A stretch of 64,000 bases of DNA from Strigamia acuminata (GCA_949358305.1 OX442314.1:44896581-44960580); one strand, 5' to 3'; shown: positions 11,000-21,478, counted from the stretch's first letter. The notes: generated from the letters alone by a model not told the origin. Made by a program: numbers and translations.

Positions 11000-11390
11000 A
11001 GGGGGTGTAAAATCCAACTCTCTACCTCCACGTGGTCACCCCTGGATAAACTGATGACTTGACAAGTCTCGGTGGAACCAGAAGAGAGCTCTGGTCATTT
11101 GCAAATTTATTTATTGCATTTTATTTTTTGTTTGAACATTTCTTTCGTTTATTTCGTTATATCCCTTTATGAATATGGCATTTACGTGACTTTGTAATGT
11201 AAGCCTGTATTCCCCTATGAATATGGCATTTACTTAACTTGCCTGGTAATGTAAGCCCGCATTTTTCCGCGAACGAAAGCGGCACTTACATGTAATTTTT
11301 ATTGCCAGCATTATCACGCGAGTGCAAACGTATCCATGATGCATTGTACATCATTATCCAAAAATTGTGAAGAAGTCACAATCTAGCATA
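11000..11390. repeat. R1 repeat, terminal segment, copy 1
   Basis: It begins GGGGGTGTAAAATCCAACTC, followed by CCACGTGGTCACCCC and AGAGAGCTCTGGTC. The same sequence opens copies at 17331 and 48466. It contains imperfect tandem units carrying TATGAATATGGCATTTAC and GTAATGTAAGCC. In all three copies it lies next to the minus-strand gene remnant called exon x here. Confidence 0.75.
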
Positions 11391-11519
11391 TAATTGGTGA
11401 GTTTTTTTTTATTTGAGGAAAAAACTGAACAAAAGTGAGCGAATTGCAAGAAATGTAAAATAGGAAAAGTAACGTATAGATCTGTTTCGACTTTTCGGGC
11501 TTCGAATGCTTTCAAATCC

Positions 11520-11740
11520 TCTTTGACATATACTGCCTATCGCACTGTCTGGAAGAACAGGTTTGTCTTTGGAACAGACACATTGACGAGAATTGCATCC
11601 AAGTCTGACTTTGAGACGTACTCAAGCGAGCTGTTCTTTCCAGTTGGCTTTAGCTGCCGGACACTTATCGAGAGCTTCTCGGTAGGAAGGAATAGTTAAT
11701 CCTTGATGTGTTTCGTGAGGTCTAGGTAGTGGGTGGTCAC
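11520..11740 (-). pseudogene. R1-associated exon x, copy 1 (decayed)
   Basis: The minus-strand reading after the acceptor GCAAGCTAAAG matches copy 3 (49151-49426) in the stretches ISVRQLKPTGKN and KSDLDAILVNVSVPKTNLFF, but it has internal stops. The protein family is not recognised. It follows the bromodomain-like exon at 11776-12051 after a gap of only 35 bp, shorter than the equivalent intron in the other copies, which suggests a deletion. Confidence 0.55.
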
Positions 11741-11775
11741 CTTTAGCTTGCATTAAGCGTGGATGTGATTCTCAC

Positions 11776-12051
11776 CTTTAACAACGATGTCGAAACTTTT
11801 GTCATCGGGGAATCGCTTCCTGCAGCGCTCGTACAAAAACTTCGCGGCAGGAGGCTATCTTTGCCATTGAATTTGCTACAATTATCGAGCATGAGTTCAA
11901 CATCACTCATGAATTGATTCATCCATTTGAAAATCCGTTTTGTGCATTTTCCAACGATTCCCTCAAGATGTGATAGATGTGCATAGGTTTTTTGACAAAC
12001 TTAACATAATCAGGATTCTTTAAAATTGACTGGTCTACAGAATGGTTGCGC
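11776..12051 (-). pseudogene. Bromodomain-like exon, frameshifted
   Basis: After an acceptor (TTTCTGTAG) the minus strand reads ILKNPDYVKFVKKPMHIYHI, then in a second frame QFMSDVELMLDNCSKFNGKD, then in a third AKFLYERCRKRFPDD, ending in a donor GTGAGA. The order of a PDY..VK.PM.I segment, DV.LM..NC..FN with the acetyl-lysine-contacting Asn, and a final helix with ERCRKRF is that of a bromodomain, a histone-reader fold. Two single-base shifts break it. It could be a decayed host gene copy or cargo of the R1 family. Confidence 0.6.
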
Positions 12052-12730
12052 CTACAGAAAAGGAAACAGTTTATGGCCGTTGCCGGACGCCCAATACCGG
12101 AGCGTGACCGCACGGTAAACTGGATGCGTGTTCGATCTCGCGCCGAAAAGCTAAAAAAAAGTGTTTGGAATATACAATGACTTTATTAAAAGGCTAGATA
12201 AAAAAGGGCTACAATTAAAAGTGCTAAATAATAATAAAAGGCTAATATGAAAATTGCTGGCCCGACGGCGCATCATATAATTAATATAAATAATTAAATA
12301 AAATAAGTACATTTACAGTGGATTCAATTTTCCTACTTTTTCCTGATGGTACAGATTTAGTAAACGGCACATTCGCAACTTTGCTGTACACTGCCTTCTC
12401 TTTCTCCAGTTTACAGTTTTTCTTTTTGAAGAGGCTGCCCAAAGGCAGGTACTGCCAATTAATTGGACAGATAGATGTGGCTGCCGCTTCTTAGACAGTG
12501 TTTTACCAAAAAAGCTTGTCTAAGAATTCACAACAATCATTGACAAACTTTGCAGAAAACTACAAATATTTAATAAAAGGTTCAAAAATAGGAGCGCTGA
12601 ACTGGCGATGTATCAATGAATGCAAACGAATTATTCCTCCTCAAGAAGTCAAATAGTTTTTGGGATGAGTATAACTGTCGCGTGACCTACTTTTATTACA
12701 GCTGTAAAGTTAAGCGGCCAAATGTTATAC
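12052..12730. other. Interval between gene-like exons of R1 copy 1
   Basis: A minus-strand open stretch around 12330-12450 is lysine-rich (LFKKKNCKLEKEKAVYSKV) and ends near a possible donor (GTAAAT), so it may be another exon of the same remnant. Its frame could not be decided. Confidence 0.3.
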
Positions 12731-12985
12731 CTTCACTGATAATGTGTTTCTGTCGTACGAAGAAATATAAAAGTTTGTTTTGATTTCCAAGTAAAAGTAC
12801 CGGCCTTTCTTTGGACAACAAACACAATCTTTTTTGGGAATTGTCGGTAAATCAAAATACCATTCGTCACCAGTCGGTGATTCGTCCGACCACTTAAAGA
12901 GAAGAAAATTAGAATATTAAAGTATAAAATTAAAATAACCTACGTGGCTTATAAGCACTCCACAAAAGCATTGGCTTATTGGCAT
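12731..12985 (-). pseudogene. Two small exons (a and b) of the R1-associated gene
   Basis: Exon a (12985-12944) follows the acceptor TTCCTTTAG, reads MPISQCFCGVLISH and ends at donor GTAGGT in phase 0. Exon b (12892-12731) follows CTCTTTAAG, starts WSDESPTGDEWYFDLP, carries the cysteine cluster KKDCVCCPKKGRYF and ends at donor GTATAA in phase 0. A degenerate version of both lies at 18310-18490. The cysteines suggest metal binding, but no family is recognised. These exons themselves are open; the wider gene looks broken. Confidence 0.5.
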
Positions 12986-13275
12986 TCTAAAGGAATTGTA
13001 TTAGACCGGCAGGTGATCTCGTGCTGTTATTATTCGGTTGCAATATACATATCTGAAAAGAAATTAGTTTTTGAAATATAAAAAAAATGCATGCATTGAC
13101 CTAACTTGCTACCTGATAATGTAGTTGGTCAGTGGCCTCCTCAGGAGGGAGTAATTGGAGGATACGGTAATAACAAAACTAATCCGTAAGGGATTCCAGA
13201 AGCTAAGGCAAAATTCCAAGGAAAGAGACAAGGAAAGAACCAACTACTTTCTCAGTCATAAATGTTTTAATACAA

Positions 13276-14502
13276 CCCGCACCCATGTGTATTGGGCCGC
13301 TTGTATTTTTTGATGTTGCAAAAAAGAAAATCGTAAATTTCGAACTCAAAAAAAAGTTTTTAATTAAAATAAATAAATGCAACTTGTAGAACAAACATTA
13401 GGCTTTATTTAAAAAAAAAAATAAAATTTTAACTTAAATGGGCCAAAAGTTATGGCCAGTTGAATTTGTGCTACTTGGCACAAGTGTATTGGGCCACCAC
13501 GCTAACTGCCTCAAGTGAGTTGGGCCGGCAGAAAAAGCTTAGCACCACATCCAAAAAATCACACAAAAAACCGGTTTCTTCAGAAAATCATTGTTTATTT
13601 GAACAATACTTTACAATATTTTGTTGGATAACCTAAATTTTGTATGTGATTGTGCAGGCCAAGTCAAAACCCATATGTGATGGGTTTGGAAAACTGAGCA
13701 AATGAGTTGACATTATGTTTAGAATCATTTTCCTGCTGAAATATCCATGTCAAAGGCAGTTTATCATCTCAAAATGGAAGCATAACAATCCTCCAACACT
13801 TTTTTATAAGTATATTGGTCCTTGAAACCCTTAATTTAATGTTGTGGACCGATACACATACAGGAAACCATCCCCAAGCCATTTTACTAATGGGATGGCT
13901 TAGAGATGGTTTCCTGTATGTGTATCGGTCCACAACATTAAATTAAGAGTTTTAAGGACCAATATACTTATAAAAAAGTGTTGGAGGATTGTTATGCTTC
14001 TATTTTGAGATGACAAACTGCCTTCGACATGGATATTTCAGCAGGAAAATGATTCTAAACATAATGTCAACTCATTTGCTCAGTTTTCCAAACCCATCAC
14101 ATATGGGTTTTGACTTGGCCTGCACAATCACATACAAAATTTAGGTTATCCAACAAAATATTGTAAAGTATTGTTCAAATAAACAATGATTTTCTGAAGA
14201 AACCGGTTTTTTGTGTGATTTTTTGGATGTGGTGCTAAGCTTTTTCTGCCGGCCCAACTCACTTGAGGCAGTTAGCGTGGTGGCCCAATACACTTGTGCC
14301 AAGTAGCACAAATTCAACTGGCCATAACTTTTGGCCCATTTAAGTTAAAATTTTATTTTTTTTTTTAAAATAAAGCCCAATGTTTGTTCTACAAGTTGCA
14401 TTTATTTATTTTAATTAAAAACTTTTTTTTGAGTTCGAAATTTACGATTTTCTTTTTTGCAACATCAAAAAATACAAGCGGCCCAATACACATGGGTGCG
14501 GG
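13276..14502. mobile_element. Fold-back element with about 607-bp inverted arms
   Basis: The left arm 13276-13882 and right arm 13895-14502 are near-perfect reverse complements separated by 12 bp. Outer ends are CCCGCACCCATG and CATGGGTGCGGG. The heptamer TAATACA occurs just outside both ends (13268-13274 and 14507-14513) and is a candidate target duplication, offset by a few bases. TTGGGCC occurs repeatedly in the arms. No coding ORF is seen. A transcript would form a very long hairpin. Confidence 0.85.
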
Positions 14503-14513
14503 CTAGTAATACA

Positions 14514-15167
14514 TAGATTAGTAACAAAGGATGCTTGGAAAAAAGAAAGCACATAGTCATACGACATGCATTATTATTGACGCTGTTTTCTTTGACATTT
14601 CTGAAAGAGGTGAGTCGCTGCTATATAATAACGCTATATATATAACGCTGCTATATAATAATTAATGGCAACGCCAACGGTAATTTTTTTCAACCGACGC
14701 AGCTTCCATTTTAGTGTTGTTGGTGTTACAGATGAAATCGCTTTTTTAAATGAAAATTGCGACCAAACATGGACCAAATAAAACTTATTTCATTATTACA
14801 ATACAAATCAATACAGAAAAATGTCAATAATAGCAAACATCATCTCATTATTACAACAAGAGCACATGCAAGAAAAAGGCTTAAAATAGTCTTAATATGG
14901 GCACATAGAATCATCATAGAAAATTGAGAAATAACACAGGAAATTGAGAATTAACACAGCAAGGGTACAATAATCACAGTAAAATGAATAAACTAATCTA
15001 GCAATACTGTGTCAGGTATGTTCTTTCCTTGCTCTAAACATCATACTCTTATCTAGGTGTCGTTGACAAGACATTCAGAATAATAATCGCTTGTCAGCTG
15101 GAGTCTGTGCGACAGGATCGTTGACGACAATCTGCTGATCTATGGCCTGTTTCCTGTTTAAAGCCAT
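14514..15167. other. AT-rich DNA, no gene seen
   Basis: It contains short repeats of CTATATAATAA and TAACGC near 14620-14660, and later an A-rich tract with repeated AAATTGAGAA-TAACACAG. A loosely similar A-rich tract lies at about 19020-19560. No coding region was recognised. Confidence 0.4.
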
Positions 15168-15316
15168 GGTTTGCGCTCCCAGTGCTCGCACGTCTTCACG
15201 GGTCCATGTTCACTTGTCCCATCCGGCGTGTCGTTAAGGCCTAAAAAGCATGGGTTCACAAATATTGGCTCGCCCAACTGGTTGTGCAGTATGTGCACCT
15301 TCTGGCACGGGTCACA
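15168..15316 (-). pseudogene. Possible remnant of an ORF3-like zinc-binding region related to element D
   Basis: The minus strand reads CDPCQKVHILHNQLGEPIFV followed by NPCFLGL. This resembles HCPKCRLFLNSRGEAVYIDP followed by RFLTW in element D ORF3: a CxxC pair, a short strand, then a G-E-x-[IV]-[FY]-[VI]-[ND]-P pattern. Stops lie on both sides, so it would be a relic. The match is short and judged by eye. Confidence 0.35.
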
Positions 15317-15784
15317 TTTTCACCCTGATTGATTTGCCAAAGTTGAGCATGCTTTACAGTGAAGCTCAAGGGGGTGCATGATAAAATAATTCAACAGTGC
15401 TGTTTTTATATGGTTTAGTGAGTTGGGCGTGCACATAAGTTATAATGTTATTTTTTTGTTGATTAATTTGAAGCATGGAATTATGTTTGGGGGTTTTAGG
15501 AAAGACAGACATTGCAGCTATCCCAAAGTAGAGAAAAGATGTTTCAAAGGTTTTAAATTTTAGCTGAAGAGGTAATTATTGCAAATAGTGCATTTTTGTC
15601 CATTGAAAAATTGCATTGTGTTTATCTAGTAAACCGGGTGCGTTTACTAAAGAGTCAAAATGAAATGGAAGATATTTAGGTTTGTATTAGACATTTATAT
15701 TCATTCACTCAATTATAATAACACAGCATGTTATATGACAACCAAGATATAAAATTGGCTCATTCAAAGTTTTGATTTTTATGT
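15317..15784. other. AT-rich DNA, nothing recognised
   Basis: No coding, repeat or RNA feature could be supported here. Confidence 0.4.
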
Positions 15785-15910
15785 ATGAACGGAATGACAT
15801 CAAAAACAGCCCAAAACCATCACCAAAAACGCAAAAAACCAAAACCACGACTGGAGTGGTTTATGAATCGGTTTATAAACGTAGATATTTGGACACGACG
15901 TGGTACCAAA

Positions 15911-16070
15911 TGTCATTCTTTTGGTAAAAATGTCATTCTTTTGGTAAAAAATGTCATTCTTTTTGTCAAAAAGGTCATTCTTTTTGTCAAAAATGTCATT
16001 CTTTTTGTCAAAAATGTCATTCTTTTTGTCAAAAATGTCATTTTTTTGGTAAAAAATGTCATTCTTTTCA
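15911..16070. repeat. Tandem repeat of about 18-20 bp
   Basis: About nine head-to-tail copies of AAAAATGTCATTCTTTTTGTC are seen, with small variation (TTTTGGTA in the outer copies, TTTTTGTC in the inner ones). ORFs on both strands here are by-products of the repeat. Confidence 0.85.
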
Positions 16071-16159
16071 TAGTAATCCAGTTTGTATTTGACATTTTGA
16101 TGACTTATGTCAATAACTTTCTTTTCAAACTAGTTTTTAATTTTTTTGACCAGTAAGCA

Positions 16160-17330
16160 GCACAATTGATGGCGAAATTAAATCTTGGTACGGTACGTTT
16201 GACAAAAATTACGGTGAGATGTATTTAGTCATTTGTGATGTTTTTGTTGAGAAATTGAGAACACTTATTTAATTTTTTTTTAAATTTTAATTTTTTTTTA
16301 AATTTTAATTTAACATTGAATATATTTGTCCACTTCACCTACTAATTTCATTTTTTATACTAATTAATTATTTATTATTTACTATTTACTTGGACGTAAA
16401 CGTGTTGATTATAAAAAAAGTAATGTTTTGTTTTTTGGAAAAAAAAATTTGGATGGATACGACGAGATAACATCCGATGACTCCAGCTGACAGTGCATCC
16501 TAGTGACGACGTTTTAAAGCTGACATTTCAAATCGTGATTCGTGTTTCTTTCTCTCACAATGAAATTTGATATCAATTTTTGCACAAATTGCATAATTGT
16601 TATCTAAAATTTCGTAAAAATACATAATAATATTCAAAATTCGAAAAATGTAAATAAAAAAAATTACAGTAGTTTTAAGATTGGTTCTATCTTTACAAAA
16701 AAAACTCGTGTTTTTTCAAATTTAAACCCCGTATCTTTATCAAATGTAAAACCCGTAGCCATTACAGCTAACATGTTCCTTCGCACGCCGGCTTATTGGA
16801 TTACGTGGTATTTCCGATAGTTTATTTCGTTTATCTTCAATTTCAGTTTGAATATTTCTGTTACCGATGCTGTTTTCTCAGAGCTTATGTTTCGGTCAAA
16901 GACGAGAGAGTTGCGATATATTGTGTCGTTGCCCGATGGAGGCAGAGACGGCAGACATCTTGGATCTGGTTTATTCCCGATGGGTTTCTTGCTCTTTAAT
17001 TTGCGTTAATTTCATTTATCCTCAATTTCAACTCCGATTACCGATGCTATTGTTTTCTAGAAGTTGCGTTTTAGTTAAAAATGTGAGAAAATCTTAAGTT
17101 CTGGTAAATTGTGTTGTGCCGAATTTAAATTTGACCAAAAGATTCTCATTACATTTATCAAATAATTTCGAAGTCCAATAAGCTCGGCATTTACAGTTTT
17201 TTGAAATATTTACGGGTTTCTTTTCGCCTTGTATTTAAAGTAGCTTATTTTAAATTGTTCACATTTCGATTTAATGATGTGGTCTTTGTCTTTGTTAAAT
17301 GCAACTAAGCCAGTTTTGTATTTTCTTAGG
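16160..17330. other. AT-rich DNA with an imperfect duplication
   Basis: Segments near 16828-16910 and 17010-17085 resemble each other (TTATC[TC]TCAATTTCA, then GTTACCGATGCT or ATTACCGATGCT, then TGTTTTCT). No supported gene. The short ORFs at 16796-17097 are not conserved in any recognisable way. Confidence 0.4.
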
Positions 17331-17393
17331 GGGTGTAAAATCCAACTCTCTACCTCCACGTGGTCACCCCTGGATAAACTGATGACTTGACAT

Positions 17394-18003
17394 TAGACCT
17401 GTGCGCCGAGCCCAATTTGTCGGCGGCGGCTTGTCTCGGCTAATCGCCACGAGATGGCGGCGGCTCGGATCGGCTTCGTTCGTAAGAGCCGGCGGCTGGC
17501 GGCTCAGCCGATGACGTACCGTATCGGCGGCGGCCAGCCAGCTGATCGGCTAAGCCGATATTTTTCGGGTTAAAATTGAATAATTTGGGCTAAAACTGTA
17601 CATTTTGGCCTAAAATTGTACATTTTGGCCTAAAATTGTACATTTTGGCTTAAAATTGTACATTTTGGCCTAAAATTGTACATTTTGGCCTAAAATTGTA
17701 CATTTTGGCCTAAAATTGTACATTTTGGCCTAAAATTGTACATTTTGGGCTAAAATTGTATATTTTGAGTTAAAATTGTATATTTTGGCCTAAAATTGGT
17801 TTTTTTAAATTTAATTTTTTGGTCTAAAATTAAATGAAATGAAATTAAAAAAAAAAGAAAGAAAAAATTCCAAGCCGATTCAAGCCGGACTAATCACCGG
17901 CGGCGGCGGCTAGAAATTTATTGCCAGACGGCGGCGGCGGCTGGGGTCCAGCCGACCAGCCGCCGAGCCGGATCGGCTAAGCCGACTTCGGCGCACAGGT
18001 CTA
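17394..18003. mobile_element. hAT-like MITE (610 bp) with internal satellite
   Basis: The terminal inverted repeats are perfect over 16 bp, TAGACCTGTGCGCCGA and TCGGCGCACAGGTCTA. The flanking 8-bp direct repeat CTTGACAT (17386-17393 and 18004-18011) is the size made by hAT transposases. No transposase gene is present. The subterminal regions are GC-rich, with repeated CGGCGGCGGC and AAGCCGAT or ATCGGCTAAGCCGA; the centre is an AT-rich 20-bp tandem array. Confidence 0.88.
17571..17815. repeat. 20-bp tandem array inside the MITE
   Basis: About twelve copies of TAAAATTGTACATTTTGGCC are joined head to tail. Outer copies differ (ACTGTA, GTATATTTTGAG), while inner copies are nearly identical, a usual sign of recent expansion by slippage or unequal exchange. 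Confidence 0.9.
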
Positions 18004-18309
18004 CTTGACATGTCTCAGTGGAACCAGAAGAGAGCTCTGGTCGTTTGCAAATTTATTTATTGCATTTTATTTTTTTGTTTGAACATTTCTTTTGTTTATT
18101 TCGTTATATCCCTTTATGGATGTGGCATTTACGTGACTTTGTGATGTAAGCCTGTATTCCCCTATGAATATGGCATTTACATGACTTGGTAATGTAAGCC
18201 CGCAGTCCTCCAGAACGAATGTTGCATTTACATGTAATTTGTATTGCCAGCATTATCACACGAGTGCAAACATATCCATGATGCATTATACATCATCACA
18301 CACTACATT

Positions 18310-18490
18310 TTTTTCGATTTGTCTATACCGGTAGATCGAAATGCCACTTGACACCAATCAGTGTTTCATCCAACCACTAAAAGAGAAGACAATTAGATTA
18401 ATTAGAATATAAAAGTAAAAAAATTAAAATAACCTTTGTGGCCTATAATAATACTGCAGGAACATTGGCTTATTGGCATCCAAAGATGTT
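18310..18490 (-). pseudogene. Degenerate exons a and b, R1 copy 2
   Basis: The minus strand repeats the layout of 12731-12985: ATGCCAATAAGCCAATGTTC for exon a, an AT-rich intron ending CTTCTCTTTTAG, then TGGTTGGATGAAACACTGAT for exon b. Exon b reaches a stop after about 17 codons. Here exons a and b follow exon x in the transcription direction, unlike copy 1, so the blocks have been rearranged. Confidence 0.5.
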
Positions 18491-18529
18491 GTTTTAACTA
18501 AAAATATTTCACAAGTGCAAACAAAATAA

Positions 18530-18800
18530 TAATGGCTCAAAGGCAAACGGATCTGTGGACATTTCGATGCCCTTTTCGCGCGTTCTCTCAGCCCATCGCA
18601 CTGTCTGGAAGAACAGGTTTGTCTTTGAAACAGACAAGAATTGCGTCCAAGTCTGACTTTGCGACCTACGCCAGCGACCTGTTCTTTCCAGTTGGCTTTA
18701 GCTGCCGGACGCTTATCAGGGGCTTCTCGCCAGGGAGGAATAGTGAATCCTTGATCTGTTGCTTGCGGTTTTGGTAGTTTTGGTAGTGAGTGTTCACCTT
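18530..18800 (-). pseudogene. Exon x, R1 copy 2 (decayed)
   Basis: After the acceptor GCAAGCTAAAG the reading repeats the ISVRQLKPTGKNRSLAYV and KSDLDAILV stretches of copy 3. A short deletion of the VNVSV stretch and frame changes break the reading. The end reads STDPFAFE as in copy 3. Confidence 0.5.
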
Positions 18801-18861
18801 TAGCTTGCATTAAGCGTGGATGTAGTTGGATTCCACCCCTACCTGGCCGCTCTGTTCTCAT

Positions 18862-19631
18862 CGTGCGGGTCTTATTTATTCTATTTCAAATATAAAATAG
18901 GAACATTTTAAAAATGTAACTCGAATGTGATTACGGAGTAATATAAATAATTAAATTTAATAAGTACAATTTGAGAAATTTGAAGGTAGTGTATTTAGCA
19001 AAAAACATACAGCTGAGAAACTAACATGAACGACTTTATTATAAAGATATCATACAGCAATAAGTTGTGTCTGTACAAATAAAGCAAATTTTCATAGGAG
19101 TAACATGGCCATCTTGGCCTAGAGGCTGCCAAGTTGGATAAGAGTGAAAAAAGTATAGGAGCTCACTCTAGTGGCAAAAGATATAAACATGGTGCTATAG
19201 TCTGCACCAAACCTTAAATGAAATAATTACAAACGACCTCTGCGTGATGCAGCAAAAGAAAACATACAATTATAAATAAGATCAATGGGAATCTATGGCA
19301 AAGCAAGGTACTTAGTGAAATGGATAAATTTGCTCATACACCAAAAAATTCCCACCTTACTTCATCATAGAAAAAGGGGATAAACACAAACTTTGCGCAA
19401 ACAATTTAATAAATTAAAAAAAATAAGCGAGTTACTGTCCAGAGTACTATCTGATCACTATTACAAACATATTCCCAATCAGAAGACAGCAACTCTCACA
19501 AATTGAGAAAATAACTAAGGAGTGACACAATAAAGAGTCTTATAATTTGTAGAAAGCATTGTCCAGGAGCTTGCTTCCAGCCCCTGCTGGAATCTTCATT
19601 TACTGTACATCTTTCATCGCAATTTGCTTAT
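18862..19631. other. AT-rich DNA, no gene seen
   Basis: It resembles the A-rich tract near 14760-15000 in character (repeated short motifs with AAATTGAGAA and GACACAATAA). It may be a shared 3' tail of an unrecognised retroelement. No coding region is supported. Confidence 0.35.
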
Positions 19632-19928
19632 TTAAATCAGCAATAATTTCTTTTGACTCATGAAGGCAATTTCAAATTTATTTGCCCTTTCTTCTTCATA
19701 TAAAATTTCTCCATGTAAACTCTCGTTTTCCGATACCAATTCTCTAATTTGTTGTTCGAGGGGAAAAACATGTTCGCGCTCCTGAATTATTTGTAGGCGG
19801 TCCTGTTCACGGATTTCATTGTATTGCTTTTCCATTCTGTCCCGTTCCAACCTAACACGGCGTCGGCAATTAAATTCGCGATTGCTTTCATTTGAGAACC
19901 TTGGGACGTGGGTGTCACCTGCCGCCAT
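19632..19928 (-). CDS. Hypothetical coiled-coil ORF, 98 aa
   Basis: The start MAAGDTHVPRFSNESNREFN is followed by an Arg/Glu-rich region that should be mostly helical (RLERDRMEKQYNEIREQDRL, then EQQIRELVSENESLHGEIL). No family is recognised. The ATG lies inside the R2 repeat copy 2, suggesting that it belongs to that element, as the acidic ORF at 9250-9600 may belong to copy 1. The two proteins are not similar. Confidence 0.3.
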   Translation of the reverse strand: MAAGDTHVPRFSNESNREFNCRRRVRLERDRMEKQYNEIREQDRLQIIQEREHVFPLEQQIRELVSENESLHGEILYEEERANKFEIAFMSQKKLLLI

Positions 19929-20191
19929 TGTTTTTCAGGAGTGACGCATGGAATTGTGGGCCCATCTCAAGATCGCCATGACACGCGGTCCGATCAGAAA
20001 TGGCTGCCAAGCCATTACATTTGGGAAATACATCTTGAGGCATCATCATACTCCTAGACAACAATAAAGCAATAACCAAAACCTAAACTTGTGTCTTTTG
20101 TGTATTTCGTGGATTGAATCATCGTGTGTGTTGTGTCCAGCGCCTCGTGGCCCTCCCCTGACCACGTGGGGTCCGTCCGAACACTCACACA
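19915..20191 (-). repeat. LTR-like repeat R2, copy 2
   Basis: On the minus strand it begins TGTGAGTGTTCGGACGG. It shares with copy 1 the blocks GGTCA-GGG, CGTGGNCCTC, TATTTCGTGGA/TATATCGTGGA, TTTGGGAAATACA and the end region GTGACA. An AATAAAG signal lies at about 20060. The boundaries are approximate. Confidence 0.45.
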
Positions 20192-20311
20192 TTATGTGTT
20201 TGTTGCCTTGACTTTTTCCATGTGAAATTTCTGATGTGTGAACAGAATAGTACGGGGGTTGTCCAGTAATCCCAATTTGAGTCACCACATCACATTGTCA
20301 CAATCATCACA

Positions 20312-20626
20312 ATGGAGGTTGCCAATCGCAATGTCGTTGAAAATTTACATGCAGAAAGAATACTCGGTGTAACGTGTGCTAAAATCCATCGAATTAAACG
20401 GCGCACCAAGCTGCGCCGAGTTGTTCTACTAAGCAACACGTGCAGAACGTTGCACAATGAAATACAAAGACAAAGCGGAGGGAATTACCGATCCTTCGCA
20501 AGGGACGATCCGAAAGCTGCGCAAGATGATCGATATCGGTGCGGAGGGCCAAAAATTATCAGTTATTTCGTTGTCACCATCTTTATTATTATTTTGACTT
20601 TGTGGTTACATTTTTATTTAAAATGA
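20312..20626 (+). CDS. Hypothetical basic ORF, 104 aa
   Basis: The start MEVANRNVVENLHAERILGV leads into a very basic segment (KIHRIKRRTKLRRVVLLSN), and the last 25 residues are hydrophobic (YFVVTIFIIILTLWLHFYL), possibly from a read-through into AT-rich DNA. The first half has coding character; the family is not recognised. It could be a host exon or a transposon fragment. Confidence 0.35.
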   Translation: MEVANRNVVENLHAERILGVTCAKIHRIKRRTKLRRVVLLSNTCRTLHNEIQRQSGGNYRSFARDDPKAAQDDRYRCGGPKIISYFVVTIFIIILTLWLHFYLK

Positions 20627-21010
20627 GTAAAGAATTTGCATGTAAAATCAAATTACTACTCGGCAATTTTTATTCCTGTTCAGACAACAAACTTTAGTTT
20701 TTTAATTCACTGCAGTCCGAAGTGTTTATTTTTTATCTTTAAAATAATAGAAATACAGAGAGCGCTAATTTAAAATCCATGTCAGCCTTCGTAAGGTTTT
20801 GATCGATGCGCTTTTACCTATTCAAAATAACGTGGAAAGGATTCATTCTATCTCGAGCAAGAAACCGTTTCTTTCTGGCATGAACCCCGTAGATTTTATT
20901 TGTTCGTTTTCTTGTCGGTGCCTCACTACATGCATCACGTTGTTGCGGTCAAGGATTTAATTTAAACCAGACGTTTATTAATTTTGGATTCGTTTTTAGG
21001 TACCTTGTTC
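20627..21010. other. DNA flanking element D, no gene seen
   Basis: Nothing recognisable. It ends in GTTT at 21011-21014, the left copy of the element D target duplication. Confidence 0.4.
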
Positions 21011-21478
21011 GTTTTGTGACGATTCTACTTTAGGGCTAATTTATTAGTCCGTGAGATAGTTAATTTATCGGTTTAAACAAGACGTTGCTAGGAGTAGCAA
21101 CAACCTAACCGAGATAAGCTTACAGAAGTCTGTGTAAAAATAAGAACTCATGACTGAGCAGAAATAACTTACAGTTTAGTGTGACATAACATATTTATTA
21201 CTAAATATTAATGACAAAATTTGTGGGTTCTTGACGCGTGTAAACGGGCGGCATCAACTGGTTGAGGATCCGGGCGAAGCCAGAGGGATACGGCTGACTT
21301 GCGGCATCGTCACAAATATCGCTACGGAGACGTATTTGGTCCGCAGCTCGAGTATCTAATAATGCGAAGAGTCCTTCGCATAAGTAGGAATATTCAGCAG
21401 AATATTCCATGTTCCAAATGAATAAAAGTAAAGTAATTAGTGGAATACAACAAATGCATTGTTGTATAAATATTAATT

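Larger units (their letters stand above)
17331..18300. repeat. R1 repeat, terminal segment, copy 2, split by a MITE
   Basis: It starts GGGGGTGTAAAATCCAACTC and continues as in copy 1 up to CTTGACAT, where a 610-bp MITE is inserted (17394-18003). The repeat resumes with CTTGACATGTCTCAGTGG and the TATGAATATGGCATTTAC units. Removing the MITE and one CTTGACAT restores agreement with copies 1 and 3. Confidence 0.8.

Noticed and set aside
15785-16156. 123-aa ORF and its minus-strand 60-aa partner
   Set aside because: Both are created by the tandem repeat at 15911-16070.
17571-17815. CRISPR-like regular array
   Set aside because: The units are contiguous 20-bp repeats without unique spacers, inside a eukaryotic MITE.
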